DNA of 64,000 nt, taken from Bin5 sp965218625 (GTDB lineage Bacteria > Chloroflexota > Anaerolineae > Caldilineales > Caldilineaceae). The DNA lies in contig CBDCLG010000016.1 of NCBI GenBank assembly GCA_965218625.1, positions 310,001 through 374,000 of the forward strand, written 5' to 3'. Of the stretch, positions 16,945-26,026 are shown in pieces (within the stretch, counting starts at the first letter, position 1; each line of letters begins with the position of its first letter). The notes under the pieces are model-generated. The model was not told the DNA's origin. It did no database searches and worked only from the letters and a program-made list of their open reading frames with translations. A program made the translations under genes and the position numbers.

Positions 16945-18660
16945 TCAAATCCTGAGTGTCCGCAGCCGGTTGAGAGCCGCGGCCAATTCGTGCCGGCGGA
17001 AACGTGCGAGATCTCCGGTCCGCCGGCTGTCCAGCACATCCAGGCCGTCGCGGTCGATGTCGGTGAGTACCAGGTCGAGGACCTCTGCGAGGGGACGGCT
17101 CCCGTCGATGCAATTTCGGCGGGCGTAGTCCAGCGCGGCGCCGATGGCCCTGGTCTGGGCCCAGTGGACGATCTGCTCCACCGCCGACAGTTCCAGCAAC
17201 TCCGCTCCGAACTGGATCGCGTGCAGGTTCCTTGTCTTGATGCTCACTTGGCGGCGCCCCTTGGAAGGGTCAATCGAGCCGGGCCGGGGACGCCGCTCCA
17301 GGTCGATCTCCAGGGGGCCGCGGCCTTCAGCGACCCGCGCCGTGGGATAGTCGGCGGCCACCTCCTGGGCGCGCGCGGTTACGTCGTGCGGGAAAAAACT
17401 CTCCATCGCGATCACGGTGTCGGCTACGTCGAGATAGTCGCCGCTGCCGCCGATGACGAGAACCGCGCTGACGCCGAACCGGGCGTGCAGCTGGCGCACG
17501 CGGTCGATGAAGGGGGTGATCGGTTCATGCGCTTTGGGCACGAGCGCCTGCATGCGCGCATCCCGGATCAGAAAATTGGTGGCGGCTGTGTCTTCGTCGA
17601 TGAGCAGGCCTTGCGCGCCCGCTTCGAGCGCCTCGACAATCGCGGCGGCCTGGCTGGTCGAACCGCTGGCGTTTCGGCTCGAGAAACTGACGGTCGTCTG
17701 CCCCAGGGGAAGGTCGCCGATGAAGGCCGAAATGTCAACGCCGCTGACCGAGCGACCGTCTTCGGCGCGAATCTTCACAAGATCGGAGACGCTGACGACC
17801 AGCTCACGGCCGTCACCGGGCCGGTGATTGTAGACGCCGCGCTCGACCGCCCGCAGTAGCGTCGACTTACCGTGATAGCCGCCGCCGACAATGAGTGTCA
17901 CGCCCGCGGGAATGCCCATGCCGGTTACGGCGCCCGCATGGGGAAGAACGAAGGTGCGGCGCAGGCTATCAGGGGCGCGGAAAGGAACGCCCCCTTCGGT
18001 ACGCAGTGGTCGGTCGTCAATGCCGCTGGCGCGGGGCAGGATCGCGCCGTCGGCCACGAATGTGATGAGGCCGTGCTCGGCCAGCATTGCGCGCAAGGCG
18101 TCGGCGTCCTCGTTCACGGCTGCGTGAAGCCAGAGTTCCTCGTCCGAGTGGCTGCGTGAGGGAAGGCTGCTCTCGATGAGGTGGGGCAGGTCCTCCAGCA
18201 ACAGGCGGCTGGCCTGACGGCCCAGAACGCGTCTTCCCTGTGCGGGCAGGCCGACGGTGAAACGGGCCTCGACCGTGCCGTCGTCGTGAACCTGCACGGC
18301 CGTGTTGGCCAGCACCTGTTGACCGGGCGCCTCAATCCTGATCTCTCCGCTGCGCCCGCTGCCGCGCCGTGCGGACAGACTGCTGGCCTGGCGGGCGAAG
18401 GCCTTCGCCAAAAAGCAGCTGACTCCCACGGCGCGGCTGCCGCTGGCGAAGAGCCGTTGCGGCAGCGCGGCCGTCTCCGGCGGGACGAGGGCACGCAAGC
18501 GGCTGGGCGCTGCAAACGGGTCCGACTGGACCGAGTCGATCGCAAGGGTGAAACCCGGAAAGCTGTAGGTCCCGCCGATCTCCTTGTAGGCCTTGTATCC
18601 TCTGCCGTCGATGCGGAGGAGATTCTGGCGCAGCGCCTCGTGCGAGGCCATCTTAGTCAT
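16945..18660 (-). CDS. Predicted ABC-class ATPase
   Basis: A 571-residue protein of the stand-alone 'ABC-class ATPase' family. The Walker A loop is the unusual GGGYHGKST (around residues 258-266), a Walker B-like strand is QGLLIDEDTAATNF, and DISAFIGDLPLGQ plus ASGSTSQAAAIVEALE match the rest of the nucleotide domain. An N-terminal domain with YKAYKEIGG and FAAPSRLRA precedes it. No membrane spans or permease partners are present, so this is not a transporter. Its physiological role is unknown. It is divergent from the aldo/keto reductase gene and followed by the DinB-like gene. Confidence 0.85.
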   Translation of the reverse strand: MTKMASHEALRQNLLRIDGRGYKAYKEIGGTYSFPGFTLAIDSVQSDPFAAPSRLRALVPPETAALPQRLFASGSRAVGVSCFLAKAFARQASSLSARRGSGRSGEIRIEAPGQQVLANTAVQVHDDGTVEARFTVGLPAQGRRVLGRQASRLLLEDLPHLIESSLPSRSHSDEELWLHAAVNEDADALRAMLAEHGLITFVADGAILPRASGIDDRPLRTEGGVPFRAPDSLRRTFVLPHAGAVTGMGIPAGVTLIVGGGYHGKSTLLRAVERGVYNHRPGDGRELVVSVSDLVKIRAEDGRSVSGVDISAFIGDLPLGQTTVSFSSRNASGSTSQAAAIVEALEAGAQGLLIDEDTAATNFLIRDARMQALVPKAHEPITPFIDRVRQLHARFGVSAVLVIGGSGDYLDVADTVIAMESFFPHDVTARAQEVAADYPTARVAEGRGPLEIDLERRPRPGSIDPSKGRRQVSIKTRNLHAIQFGAELLELSAVEQIVHWAQTRAIGAALDYARRNCIDGSRPLAEVLDLVLTDIDRDGLDVLDSRRTGDLARFRRHELAAALNRLRTLRI

Positions 18661-18746
18661 TCCCGCGCTTCCGTGAACGCTTCTGTCGCTGCCACTGACA
18701 GGTAGTTTTAGCCGCCCGAATTGATAGCAGGCAGCTGAGGGAGGAT

Positions 18747-18775
18747 TTTACAACGCTTCAATTCACTTGTACACT
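18747..18775 (+). promoter_or_regulatory. Sigma70-type promoter for the aldo/keto reductase-larB unit
   Basis: TTTACA (18747-18752), a 17-bp spacer and TACACT (18770-18775) lie 80 bp upstream of the aldo/keto reductase ATG. Confidence 0.6.
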
Positions 18776-18854
18776 GTGGGCGAGATCGGGAACGGACTTT
18801 CCCGGCCAATTTGCCCTTTTTGGCGCACACACTCCCCGACAAGAGGTCGTCGCG

Positions 18855-19871
18855 ATGGAATACCGCAATTTCGGGCGCACGGGCATGAAGGTGAGCCCGC
18901 TCTGCCTGGGCTGCATGAACTTCGGAAGGCGCACGACGCCCGAGGACTCGTACGCGATAGTCGACCGCGCGCTCGTTGCCGGCATCAACTTTCTGGATAC
19001 GGCCAACGTCTACAGCCGCGGCCGCAGCGAGGAGATAACCGGCGAGGCGTTGAAGCGTAACGGCAACCGCAACCGCGTCGTCCTGGCAACAAAGGTACAC
19101 GGCAGGATGGACGACGACGATCCCAACGCCGCCGGGACCAGCCGCCGCCATATTGTTGAACAGTGCGAGGCCAGCCTCAGCCGTTTGCAGACCGACTACA
19201 TCGACATATACCAGGTCCACCGGCCCCGCCCGGAGATCGCGATCGACGAGACCCTGCGCGCGCTCGATGACCTGGTGCGGTCCGGCAAAGTCCGCTACCT
19301 GGGCAGCAGCACTTTCGCCGCGTGGCAGGTGGTCGAGTCGCTCTGGGTGGCAAAGGAGCTGGGCCTGAACCGCTTTGTATCGGAGCAGCCTCCCTACCAT
19401 ATACTGGACCGGCGCATCGAGCGGGAGCTAATCCCGATGGCGCAGACCCATGGCATCGGATTGATCCCGTGGAGCCCGCTGGCCGGCGGTCTGCTGACCG
19501 GCAAGTACACGCGTGAAGAGCCTTCGCCAGAGGGTACGCGCTATGCCAATGCAGACAACGAACCGCGCCTGGCCCGCCGCAAAAACGACGCCATCTACGA
19601 CATCGTCGAGGGTCTGCGTCCGCTGGCGCAGAGCAAGGATTGTGCGCTGTCCCAGTTCGCGCTGGCATGGTGCGTGCAGCAGCCGGGCATCACCAGCCCA
19701 ATCATTGGCCCGCGCACCATGGAGCAGCTGGAGGACAACCTCGGCGCGCTCGAGGTAGACGTGACCGACCAGGATCGTCAGCTTGTCGACGCACTTGTCC
19801 CGCCCGGGCGCATGGTCAGCCCGTTTTACGAGGCCGACTTCGGCCCCCATCAGTTCCGAGCGCTCGTGTAA
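18855..19871 (+). CDS. Aldo/keto reductase
   Basis: A 338-residue NADP-dependent oxidoreductase with the (beta/alpha)8 fold. The catalytic tetrad is visible as Asp and Tyr in FLDTANVY, Lys in LATKVHG and His in YQVHRPR; GPRTMEQLEDNL is the C-terminal cofactor segment. The family reduces aldehydes, ketones or sugars, and the closest style is the YhdN/Gcy-like general group, so the substrate is open. It is 6 bp upstream of larB, and a further aldo/keto reductase follows the lar genes, suggesting a shared metabolic theme. Confidence 0.93.
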   Translation: MEYRNFGRTGMKVSPLCLGCMNFGRRTTPEDSYAIVDRALVAGINFLDTANVYSRGRSEEITGEALKRNGNRNRVVLATKVHGRMDDDDPNAAGTSRRHIVEQCEASLSRLQTDYIDIYQVHRPRPEIAIDETLRALDDLVRSGKVRYLGSSTFAAWQVVESLWVAKELGLNRFVSEQPPYHILDRRIERELIPMAQTHGIGLIPWSPLAGGLLTGKYTREEPSPEGTRYANADNEPRLARRKNDAIYDIVEGLRPLAQSKDCALSQFALAWCVQQPGITSPIIGPRTMEQLEDNLGALEVDVTDQDRQLVDALVPPGRMVSPFYEADFGPHQFRALV

Positions 19872-19877
19872 CCGTCA

Positions 19878-20651
19878 ATGAACGAGTCGCAGCTGGCTGC
19901 TCTCCTGGGCGATGTGGCTGACGGCGGGACCTCTGTGGAAAGCGCGCTGGCGCGCCTGCGAACGCTCCCCTTCGAATCGCTCGAAGGTGTGGCGACGCTG
20001 GACCACCACAGGACCTTGCGCACCGGATTTGCCGAGGTGATCTACTGCGAGGGCAAGACAGCGCAGCAGGTGGCGCTGATAGCTGAAAGGCTCGTTGCAC
20101 GTTCCCCCCGCCTGTTGGGTACACGGGCGACTGAGGCGCAGTTTCAGGCGGCGAAGGCATGCGTTACCGATCTGCAGTGGCATAAAGAGGCGGGCTGCCT
20201 GTGGGTTGACCGCGAGCCGGAGGCGGAGCCAAAACGGGGCGTGGTTGTGGTCTGTGCCGGCACCAGCGACCTGAATGTGCTGGAGGAAGCGGTACTGACC
20301 CTGCGGCTGATGGGGCACGAGGCGGAAAGAATCGCAGATGTAGGCGTGTCCGGTCTCCACCGGCTGCTGCCCCACATCCCGACTTTGCAGCAGGCGAACG
20401 TCGTTATCGTCGTTGCCGGCATGGAGGGCGCGCTGGCGTCTGTCGTGGCAGGTCTGACGCAGGCGCCGGTGATCGCAGTGCCAACCAGTGTCGGTTACGG
20501 GGCCAGCTTTGGCGGCGTGGCCGCGCTGCTGGCGATGTTGAACGGTTGCGCGTCGGGAATGGCCGTTGTCAACATCGACAATGGCTTCGGCGCGGGACAT
20601 CTGGCAGCGCTTATCAATCGAAAGATCAGCTGCCATGGGTCGGCGGACTGA
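19878..20651 (+). CDS. larB: Nickel pincer cofactor biosynthesis protein LarB
   Basis: A 257-residue PurE-like enzyme that carboxylates and hydrolyses nicotinic acid adenine dinucleotide to pyridinium-3,5-biscarboxylic acid mononucleotide, the first step to the nickel-pincer nucleotide. Visible are DHHRTLRTGFAEVIYCEGKT in the N-terminal part, VVVCAGTSDL, ADVGVSGLHRLL, VVVAGMEGALASVVAGL and PVIAVPTSVGYG, the PurE-type core. It follows the aldo/keto reductase and precedes larE after a 297-bp gap, and larC comes next, so the three cofactor genes are together. Confidence 0.95.
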   Translation: MNESQLAALLGDVADGGTSVESALARLRTLPFESLEGVATLDHHRTLRTGFAEVIYCEGKTAQQVALIAERLVARSPRLLGTRATEAQFQAAKACVTDLQWHKEAGCLWVDREPEAEPKRGVVVVCAGTSDLNVLEEAVLTLRLMGHEAERIADVGVSGLHRLLPHIPTLQQANVVIVVAGMEGALASVVAGLTQAPVIAVPTSVGYGASFGGVAALLAMLNGCASGMAVVNIDNGFGAGHLAALINRKISCHGSAD

Positions 20652-20948
20652 GAATGCGACAGCAGGAACGGCAGAATGTGCATCCAACCAGGGCAATCGC
20701 ATTTAAACCTGGACGCCGAAATGTCCCACGAAGGGCGCCCACAAGGGGCGCCCCTACCAATTGTCAATCGTTTTCGGCCGAGAAACCGAACTCCAGAATG
20801 GCGGCCCCTACAATGATATGCACAGTTTTCGGCAGTTTTATCGGAGTTGGGCTCCAACCAGGTAGTGTCGCAGGTCTTTGCCCAATTCGATGCAATCGCG
20901 CTGGGCATCCACCCGGGTGCAGAGTGTTGGCCACTTTACGGTGATATC
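20652..20948. repeat. larB-larE spacer with GC-rich palindromic repeat
   Basis: No gene is seen. At 20733-20755 two self-complementary GGGCGCCC cores flank ACAA (GGGCGCCCACAAGGGGCGCCCC), a hairpin-forming pair of the kind dispersed through many bacterial genomes. A second related GGCGGCCCCTACAATG segment starts at 20800, sharing the CCCCTAC end, so this may be a small repeat family. It could act as an mRNA stabiliser or attenuator between larB and larE. Confidence 0.5.
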
Positions 20949-21908
20949 ATGACAGAGACGACAAGGCCTGCGTTCTCTGCGCTGGAACATGCGCAGCAGA
21001 TGGAAGCTCCCGTCGAGGTCAGCCATAGGCTCACGACCGAAACGGCGGCGAAACTGGAGAGCATGAGGGCGGCCCTGGCTTCGTTTGGCTCAGCGATCGT
21101 CGCCTATTCCGGCGGTGTGGACAGTGCGCTTGTCATGGCGGTCGCCTATGAGCAGCTGGGTGGCCGGTCGGACTCGAGCGCGGATGGGGGCGGCGCGCTG
21201 GCCTGCATCGGCGTCTCTCCCAGCTACCCGGCGCGCGAAATGCACGACGCCATCGCGCTTGCCGAAGAAATCGGTGTCCCCTACCGCCTGGTCGAGACGG
21301 AAGAGTATCTCGATCCGAACTACGCTGCCAATCCCAACAACCGCTGCTACTTCTGCAAGGCGGAGCTGCACGACCGGCTGCACGCAATCCTGCAAGAGGA
21401 AGCGTGGGGCATTGTCTGCGACGGGACCAACGCCAGCGACACGGGCGACTTCCGGCCGGGCGCGAGCGCGGCGCGCGAGCGCGGCGTGCGCTCTCCACTC
21501 CTGGAAGCCGGGATCACGAAGGCGGAAGTGCGCGCGATCGCGCGCCACCTCGGTTTGCCGGTCTGGGACAAGCCGGCAATGGCCTGCCTCTCGTCACGCG
21601 TACCCCACGGCACACCGATCGACCCGCAGCTGCTGCGCCGGATCGAAGCGGCCGAGGATGTACTGGTGGCGCGCGGAATACGACAATTTCGCGTGCGCCA
21701 TCACGGCGAAATCGCCCGCATCGAGCTGCCGCCGGAGGAGTTCGGGGCGCTTATCGCCGATCACCAGGCGATCGTTGCCGGCATCCAGGCGGCCGGCTAC
21801 CGCTACGTCACACTCGACCTGGCCGGGTTCCGTAGCGGCGGCCTGAACCCGATTGCAGACGGGACGGCCGGCGGCGGTCTTATTCCGGTTGCCGAGCTCA
21901 TGTCCTGA
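20949..21908 (+). CDS. larE: ATP-dependent sacrificial sulfur transferase LarE
   Basis: A 319-residue PP-loop enzyme that adenylates the biscarboxylate mononucleotide and inserts sulfur. The PP-loop is AYSGGVDSAL. Three cysteines stand out: the CxxC in NRCYFCKAELH and the Cys in AMACLSSRVPHG. The L. plantarum enzyme has only the last, used sacrificially, whereas three-cysteine forms such as that of Thermotoga hold a [4Fe-4S] cluster for catalytic sulfur transfer, so the latter type is inferred here. The ATG at 20949 is chosen; an upstream frame to 20847 runs into repeat-like sequence. Confidence 0.94.
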   Translation: MTETTRPAFSALEHAQQMEAPVEVSHRLTTETAAKLESMRAALASFGSAIVAYSGGVDSALVMAVAYEQLGGRSDSSADGGGALACIGVSPSYPAREMHDAIALAEEIGVPYRLVETEEYLDPNYAANPNNRCYFCKAELHDRLHAILQEEAWGIVCDGTNASDTGDFRPGASAARERGVRSPLLEAGITKAEVRAIARHLGLPVWDKPAMACLSSRVPHGTPIDPQLLRRIEAAEDVLVARGIRQFRVRHHGEIARIELPPEEFGALIADHQAIVAGIQAAGYRYVTLDLAGFRSGGLNPIADGTAGGGLIPVAELMS

Positions 21909-21963
21909 AGACTCCTGCCGCGGCCCTTGAAACCGGGTCGCGTTAGGCTCTCCAGCGCGATTC

Positions 21964-23205
21964 ATGCCTCTTGCCTTTCTCGACACACCCTCCGGCATAT
22001 CCGGGGACATTTTCCTGGGCTGTCTTGTTGACGCCGGCTGGCCGCTCGACGCCTTGCGGGCGGCGGTTGCCGGCCTGGGACTCCCCCATGACAGTTGGAA
22101 GATCGGCGCCGAAAATGTCATGCGCGGCGGCGTTCGGGCCACGCTCGTGCGCGTAGATGTGACCGAGGACGAGACGCATCGCCATTTGGCAGAGGTCAAG
22201 CGGATTATCGGGCAGGGCGAGCTTCCTGAGGCGGTCAAGCGGCGCGCAAGTTCCGTCTTCAGCCGCCTGGCCGAGGCCGAGGCGACTATCCACGACTCGA
22301 CGCCCGATCAAGTCCATTTCCACGAAGTCGGCGCACTGGATGCAATCATCGACATTGTCGGCGTGTGCGCTGGACTGCATGAGCTCAATGTAGAACGCCT
22401 GGGCGCGTCGGCGCTGCCGCTCGGACCCGGCTGGGCCCAATCGCAGCACGGACCGATCCCGCTGCCCGCGCCGGCGACACTGGCCCTGCTGGCCGCAGTC
22501 GATGCGCCAACTGTCCCCGCGCCCGGCGCCGGCGAACTGGTAACGCCCACCGGCGCGGCACTGCTGGCGGAACTGGCCGAGTTTCGCCAGCCCGCCATGC
22601 GCCTCGATACAATCGGCTACGGTGCAGGCCGAAGACAGTTCGACTGGCCCAACGTGGCCCGGCTCTGGCTCGGTGACGAGATCGCCGAGGACGAAGACGG
22701 GCCGGCCGAGGCGCCCTCCGGCGCGCTCGTCATCATCGAAACCAACATCGACGACATGAGCCCCGAGCTGTACGAGCCGGTGCAGCGCCTCCTGCTCGAA
22801 TCTGGCGCGCTCGACGTCTGGACGACGGCAATCGCGATGAAAAAGGGACGCCCCGCGACGAAGATCAGCGTTCTGGCTGAGCAGAGCAGCGAATCGGCCC
22901 TGGCCGAAATCCTGCTGCGGCAGACGACAACCCTGGGCGTCAGGGTCTACCCGGTCCGGCGCCATATTGCCGGGCGCGCCTTCGAGACCGTGGCCACGCC
23001 ATACGGGTCAGTGCGCGTGAAACTGAAGCGGGTGGGAGGAGAGATCGTGGGGGCCAAGGCAGAATTCGAGGACTGCCGGCGCCTGGCCGCGAGCTCCGGC
23101 ACGCCATTGCCGGCCGTTTACGCTGCCGCGCAGGCCGCCGCGTCTGCCCTGGTCAGCTGCGATGTCTCCCCGGCGTCGGGTCTGGGTAGCGGGGACCGCG
23201 CCTGA
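21964..23205 (+). CDS. larC: Nickel pincer cofactor nickel insertase LarC
   Basis: A 413-residue single-chain LarC that inserts Ni into the dithiolated nucleotide in a CTP-dependent step. Seen are FLDTPSGISGDIFLGCLVDAG, QVHFHEVGALDAIIDIVG, GELVTPTGAALL, ETNIDDMSPELYEPV and KKGRPATKISVL. In L. plantarum the two halves are joined by a programmed frameshift (larC1/larC2); here the frame is continuous. It starts 55 bp after larE and its stop overlaps the next start (TGATG, 23203-23207). Confidence 0.96.
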   Translation: MPLAFLDTPSGISGDIFLGCLVDAGWPLDALRAAVAGLGLPHDSWKIGAENVMRGGVRATLVRVDVTEDETHRHLAEVKRIIGQGELPEAVKRRASSVFSRLAEAEATIHDSTPDQVHFHEVGALDAIIDIVGVCAGLHELNVERLGASALPLGPGWAQSQHGPIPLPAPATLALLAAVDAPTVPAPGAGELVTPTGAALLAELAEFRQPAMRLDTIGYGAGRRQFDWPNVARLWLGDEIAEDEDGPAEAPSGALVIIETNIDDMSPELYEPVQRLLLESGALDVWTTAIAMKKGRPATKISVLAEQSSESALAEILLRQTTTLGVRVYPVRRHIAGRAFETVATPYGSVRVKLKRVGGEIVGAKAEFEDCRRLAASSGTPLPAVYAAAQAAASALVSCDVSPASGLGSGDRA

Positions 23206-23642
23206 TGAAAAGCGCGGTGCAGAAGGTGGTCCCCCTCGCAGTTCGCCGGCGAGATTCGCTGGAGCTTCTGGCCTTCCGCCATCCCCTGGCCGGCTCGCAA
23301 TTGGTTAAGGGCACGGTCGAAGAGGATGAGGAGCCGGAATGCGCCGCACTGCGCGAGCTTGCCGAGGAGTCGGGCATCCAGAACGCGAGCGTAAGGCGCG
23401 CGTTGGGCCGGCTGGCCTACCCGGACATCGGCCAGAACTGGCGCTTCTTCCTGTGCCGCGTTGCCCGCCCGCTCGCAGAGGAGTGGTCGTACTTCACCCA
23501 GGATGACGGCGGCCACCTGTTCCAGTTTTTGTGGCAGGACCTGGAGAGTGCGCCTGACAGCAGCTGGCACCGTGACTTTCAACGCGCCCTGTTCTTTGTC
23601 CGCCGCCGGCTTACGTCGGTGAGCAGGCCCAACATTATTTGA
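23205..23642 (+). CDS. NUDIX hydrolase
   Basis: A 145-residue NUDIX-fold protein. The box is read as G(T)VEEDEEPECAALRELAEESGI, retaining the REL-x-EE-x-G core that binds Mg2+. It would hydrolyse a nucleoside diphosphate linked to another moiety. The ATG overlaps the larC stop, so it is coupled to the cofactor genes; a housekeeping or NAD-derivative clean-up role alongside LarB is a possible but unproven reason. It carries no targeting signal. Confidence 0.85.
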   Translation: MKSAVQKVVPLAVRRRDSLELLAFRHPLAGSQLVKGTVEEDEEPECAALRELAEESGIQNASVRRALGRLAYPDIGQNWRFFLCRVARPLAEEWSYFTQDDGGHLFQFLWQDLESAPDSSWHRDFQRALFFVRRRLTSVSRPNII

Positions 23643-23670
23643 CCTGTTGAATTCGCAAGGAGACCGATCC

Positions 23671-24531
23671 ATGATTCCTAAGCGTCTGTTTGGACGAACC
23701 GGACACGACAGTACCGTCATTCTCTTCGGCGCGGTCGCCCTGGCCGCGGTCACACAGGCCGAAGCCGACGAAACCATGGAGCTGCTGCTGCAATACGGCA
23801 TCAACCATATCGACACCGCTGCCGCCTACGGCGAGGCCGAGGACCGACTAGGCCCTCCGCTGCAAAAATACCGAGACCGCTTCTTTCTGGCGACCAAAAC
23901 GGGTGAACGCGAATATGCCGCCGCCAAAGCTCAGATCCGGCGCTCGCTCGAGCGAATGCGTGTCGACAGCATCGACCTGATCCAGCTCCACAATCTGGGC
24001 CATCCCGACGATTGGGATACCGCCATGGGCGAGAATGGCGCGCTCGAGGCGGCCAAGGAGGCCCGCGATCAGGGGCTGGTCAAATATATCGGCGTAACGG
24101 GACACGGGCTCAACATCGCCGCTTTCCACCAGCGCAGCCTGCAGGCGTTCGACTTCGACTCGATTCTCCTTCCCTGGAACATCCAGATGAAGGGGAACCG
24201 GAAGTATGCCGAAGATTTCGAGCGCGTGGTAAACCTGTCCCGGGAGCGCGGCATCGCTGTGCAGACGATAAAGGGACTGTTGCGAGGCACTTGGGGAACG
24301 ACGCCCAAGAGCTACCGCACCTGGTACCAGCCGCTTGAAGAGCAACCGGACATTGACCGGGCGGTCCATTGGATCATGGCCCAGGATGACCTGTTTCTCA
24401 ATACCGCCGGCGACATCAGGCTCCTGCCCAAGATATTGGACGCGGCCAGCCGGTTCGACGGCAGCGGGCCGAGCGACGAAGAGATGGCGGCAATGGTGCA
24501 GGAGCAGAGTATGACCTCACTGTTCGCCTGA
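23671..24531 (+). CDS. Aldo/keto reductase
   Basis: A 286-residue aldo/keto reductase. Tetrad residues are Asp and Tyr in HIDTAAAYGEAE, Lys in LATKTGER and His in IQLHNLGHP. It differs from the copy at 18855-19871, being shorter and of the group often annotated as 'predicted oxidoreductase' related to iron-sulfur-linked forms, though the usual C-terminal cysteine cluster is absent. The ATG at 23671 has AAGGAG 8 nt upstream; a longer TTG start at 23647 is rejected. It is likely the last gene of the lar transcript, 28 bp after the NUDIX gene. Confidence 0.9.
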   Translation: MIPKRLFGRTGHDSTVILFGAVALAAVTQAEADETMELLLQYGINHIDTAAAYGEAEDRLGPPLQKYRDRFFLATKTGEREYAAAKAQIRRSLERMRVDSIDLIQLHNLGHPDDWDTAMGENGALEAAKEARDQGLVKYIGVTGHGLNIAAFHQRSLQAFDFDSILLPWNIQMKGNRKYAEDFERVVNLSRERGIAVQTIKGLLRGTWGTTPKSYRTWYQPLEEQPDIDRAVHWIMAQDDLFLNTAGDIRLLPKILDAASRFDGSGPSDEEMAAMVQEQSMTSLFA

Positions 24532-24572
24532 GCTGTCGACTGCGCCGCGGGGATTGTCACTGTAGTCGCTTC

Positions 24573-25196
24573 ATGCGTTTCATCTACCTCGCCCTTTACA
24601 GCCTCCTCTACAACCAGCTGGCGTGGGCCTACGACTGCGTGAGCTGGGCGGTCAGCCTCGGCCGCTGGGACAGCTGGCGCCGGGCCGCGCTGCCTTTTGT
24701 ACAGGGAGAACAGGTTCTGGAGGTTGGCTTCGGAACGGGTGCCCTCCTATGCGAGTTGGACGGAGGCCGGCGCCGGGTATTCGGTCTCGAACCGTCGGCG
24801 GCGATGCAGCGCATCAGCGCGCGCAAGCTGGGGCAACGGGGGCAGACTGTGCCCCGCCTCCAGGGGACCGCCCAACGGCTTCCCTTTGTCGACCGCGCCT
24901 TCGACACGATTGTCACCACCTTTCCCGCATCCTTCATTCTCGACAAGAGGGCCCACCGCGAGTTTGCGCGCTGTCTGCGGCCCGGCGGAAGGCTGATCGT
25001 GGTCGAGGTCGTCCTGTCAAGCCGGCAGCCGCTGCTGCGATTCTTCTTTCAACTGCTCTTTCCTTCACCTCCCGGCGCCCCGGAGCAGCTCGGCGAGGCG
25101 TTTCAGGCGGCGGAACTGAAAAGCAGCGAGCATCTGATTGGGGAAGGAGCCGTACGTCCCCTGGTCTTCGTCGCCATGAAGCAGGACCACAGATGA
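24573..25196 (+). CDS. Class I SAM-dependent methyltransferase
   Basis: A 207-residue Rossmann methyltransferase of the UbiE/Methyltransf_11 type. Motif I is VLEVGFGTGALL, the acidic residue after strand 2 is in FGLEPSAAM, and the post-motif segment FDTIVTTFPASFIL plus CLRPGGRLIVVE complete the fold. The N-terminal 40 residues are hydrophobic and aromatic (YLALYSLLYNQLAWAYD), common in lipid or quinone methyltransferases. Its stop overlaps the next ATG (ATGA, 25193-25196). Substrate unknown. Confidence 0.87.
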   Translation: MRFIYLALYSLLYNQLAWAYDCVSWAVSLGRWDSWRRAALPFVQGEQVLEVGFGTGALLCELDGGRRRVFGLEPSAAMQRISARKLGQRGQTVPRLQGTAQRLPFVDRAFDTIVTTFPASFILDKRAHREFARCLRPGGRLIVVEVVLSSRQPLLRFFFQLLFPSPPGAPEQLGEAFQAAELKSSEHLIGEGAVRPLVFVAMKQDHR

Positions 25197-26011
25197 ACCG
25201 ACCCGCCATTCATACCCGGTTCGCCGGCAACCTGTGCCCCTATTGGCGGCAAACAACGGCCGGCGCCGGACGTATCGAGGTCAACGGGGACGGCCTTTGT
25301 TTGCGTAACAGTGGGGCGACCGCCCGCAGCTACACCAACGCGCAGTTCGACGACTATCGCGGCCTGGCGCGGTCCGACTTCCGCTGGAGGCCCCCACTGC
25401 GCCTACAGGTGCGCGCACGCTTCTCCCACCCAAGTGGTAAGTTGAACGGGACCGCCGGCTACGGTTTCTGGAATGATCCGTTCCGCATCTCAGGTCTGCG
25501 CGCGCCGGCGCTTCCGCAAGCCGTATGGTTTTTCTATGCGGGACCGGATTCCGACATGCGCCTGGCTGTTGACCGGCCGGGCTGGGGATGGAAAGCGGCC
25601 GTGGTAGACGCAAAAACGCGCCGCTTCCTGACTGCAGCTCCATTCCTGGCTCTTTGCGCGCCGATGATGCGCCTGCCCCGCCTGCGCCGTCGTCTCTGGA
25701 CCTCCTTTCAGCGGGCCGCGGGCATCGCCGAAACGGTGCTGCCGGCGGCTATGCACGAATGGCACATTTATACAATAGACTGGCTGCACGAGGGCATTCA
25801 GTTCTTTGTAGACGGCTGTCTGCGTTCCGAAACAGCCCGGTCCCCGGCCGGCCCGCTTGGGCTGGTCCTATGGCTGGACAACCAGTATCTCCAGGTAGCG
25901 CCCTGGGGTCTTTTCCGCTGGGGGCTGGCGGCTAAAGCGCAGCCGCAGTGGCTGCAGATCGACTGGCTGGCGGTCGAGAGCGGTCCCGCGCAAACGAATG
26001 GCCGGCTGTAA
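25193..26011 (+). CDS. Concanavalin-like / GH16-fold domain protein
   Basis: A 272-residue protein, coupled to the methyltransferase by a 4-bp overlap. It reads like a jelly-roll lectin/glucanase fold: DFRWRPPLRLQVRARFSH, GTAGYGFWNDPF, and especially EWHIYTIDWLHEGIQFFVDG, which matches the 'W-H-x-Y-x-I-x-W-x-x-x-x-I-x-F-x-V-D-G' strand of family 16 glycosidases. The catalytic ExDxxE of active GH16 enzymes is not visible, so binding rather than hydrolysis is likely. No signal peptide is evident. The gene ends 15 bp before the convergent dehydratase. Confidence 0.6.
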   Translation: MNRPAIHTRFAGNLCPYWRQTTAGAGRIEVNGDGLCLRNSGATARSYTNAQFDDYRGLARSDFRWRPPLRLQVRARFSHPSGKLNGTAGYGFWNDPFRISGLRAPALPQAVWFFYAGPDSDMRLAVDRPGWGWKAAVVDAKTRRFLTAAPFLALCAPMMRLPRLRRRLWTSFQRAAGIAETVLPAAMHEWHIYTIDWLHEGIQFFVDGCLRSETARSPAGPLGLVLWLDNQYLQVAPWGLFRWGLAAKAQPQWLQIDWLAVESGPAQTNGRL

Positions 26012-26026
26012 CAGGCCTGCCGCAAT

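Noticed and set aside
24623..25192. Upstream extension of the GH16-fold gene in the same frame
   Set aside because: It overlaps the methyltransferase in another frame and has a basic, low-complexity composition; the ATG at 25193 is a normal coupled start.
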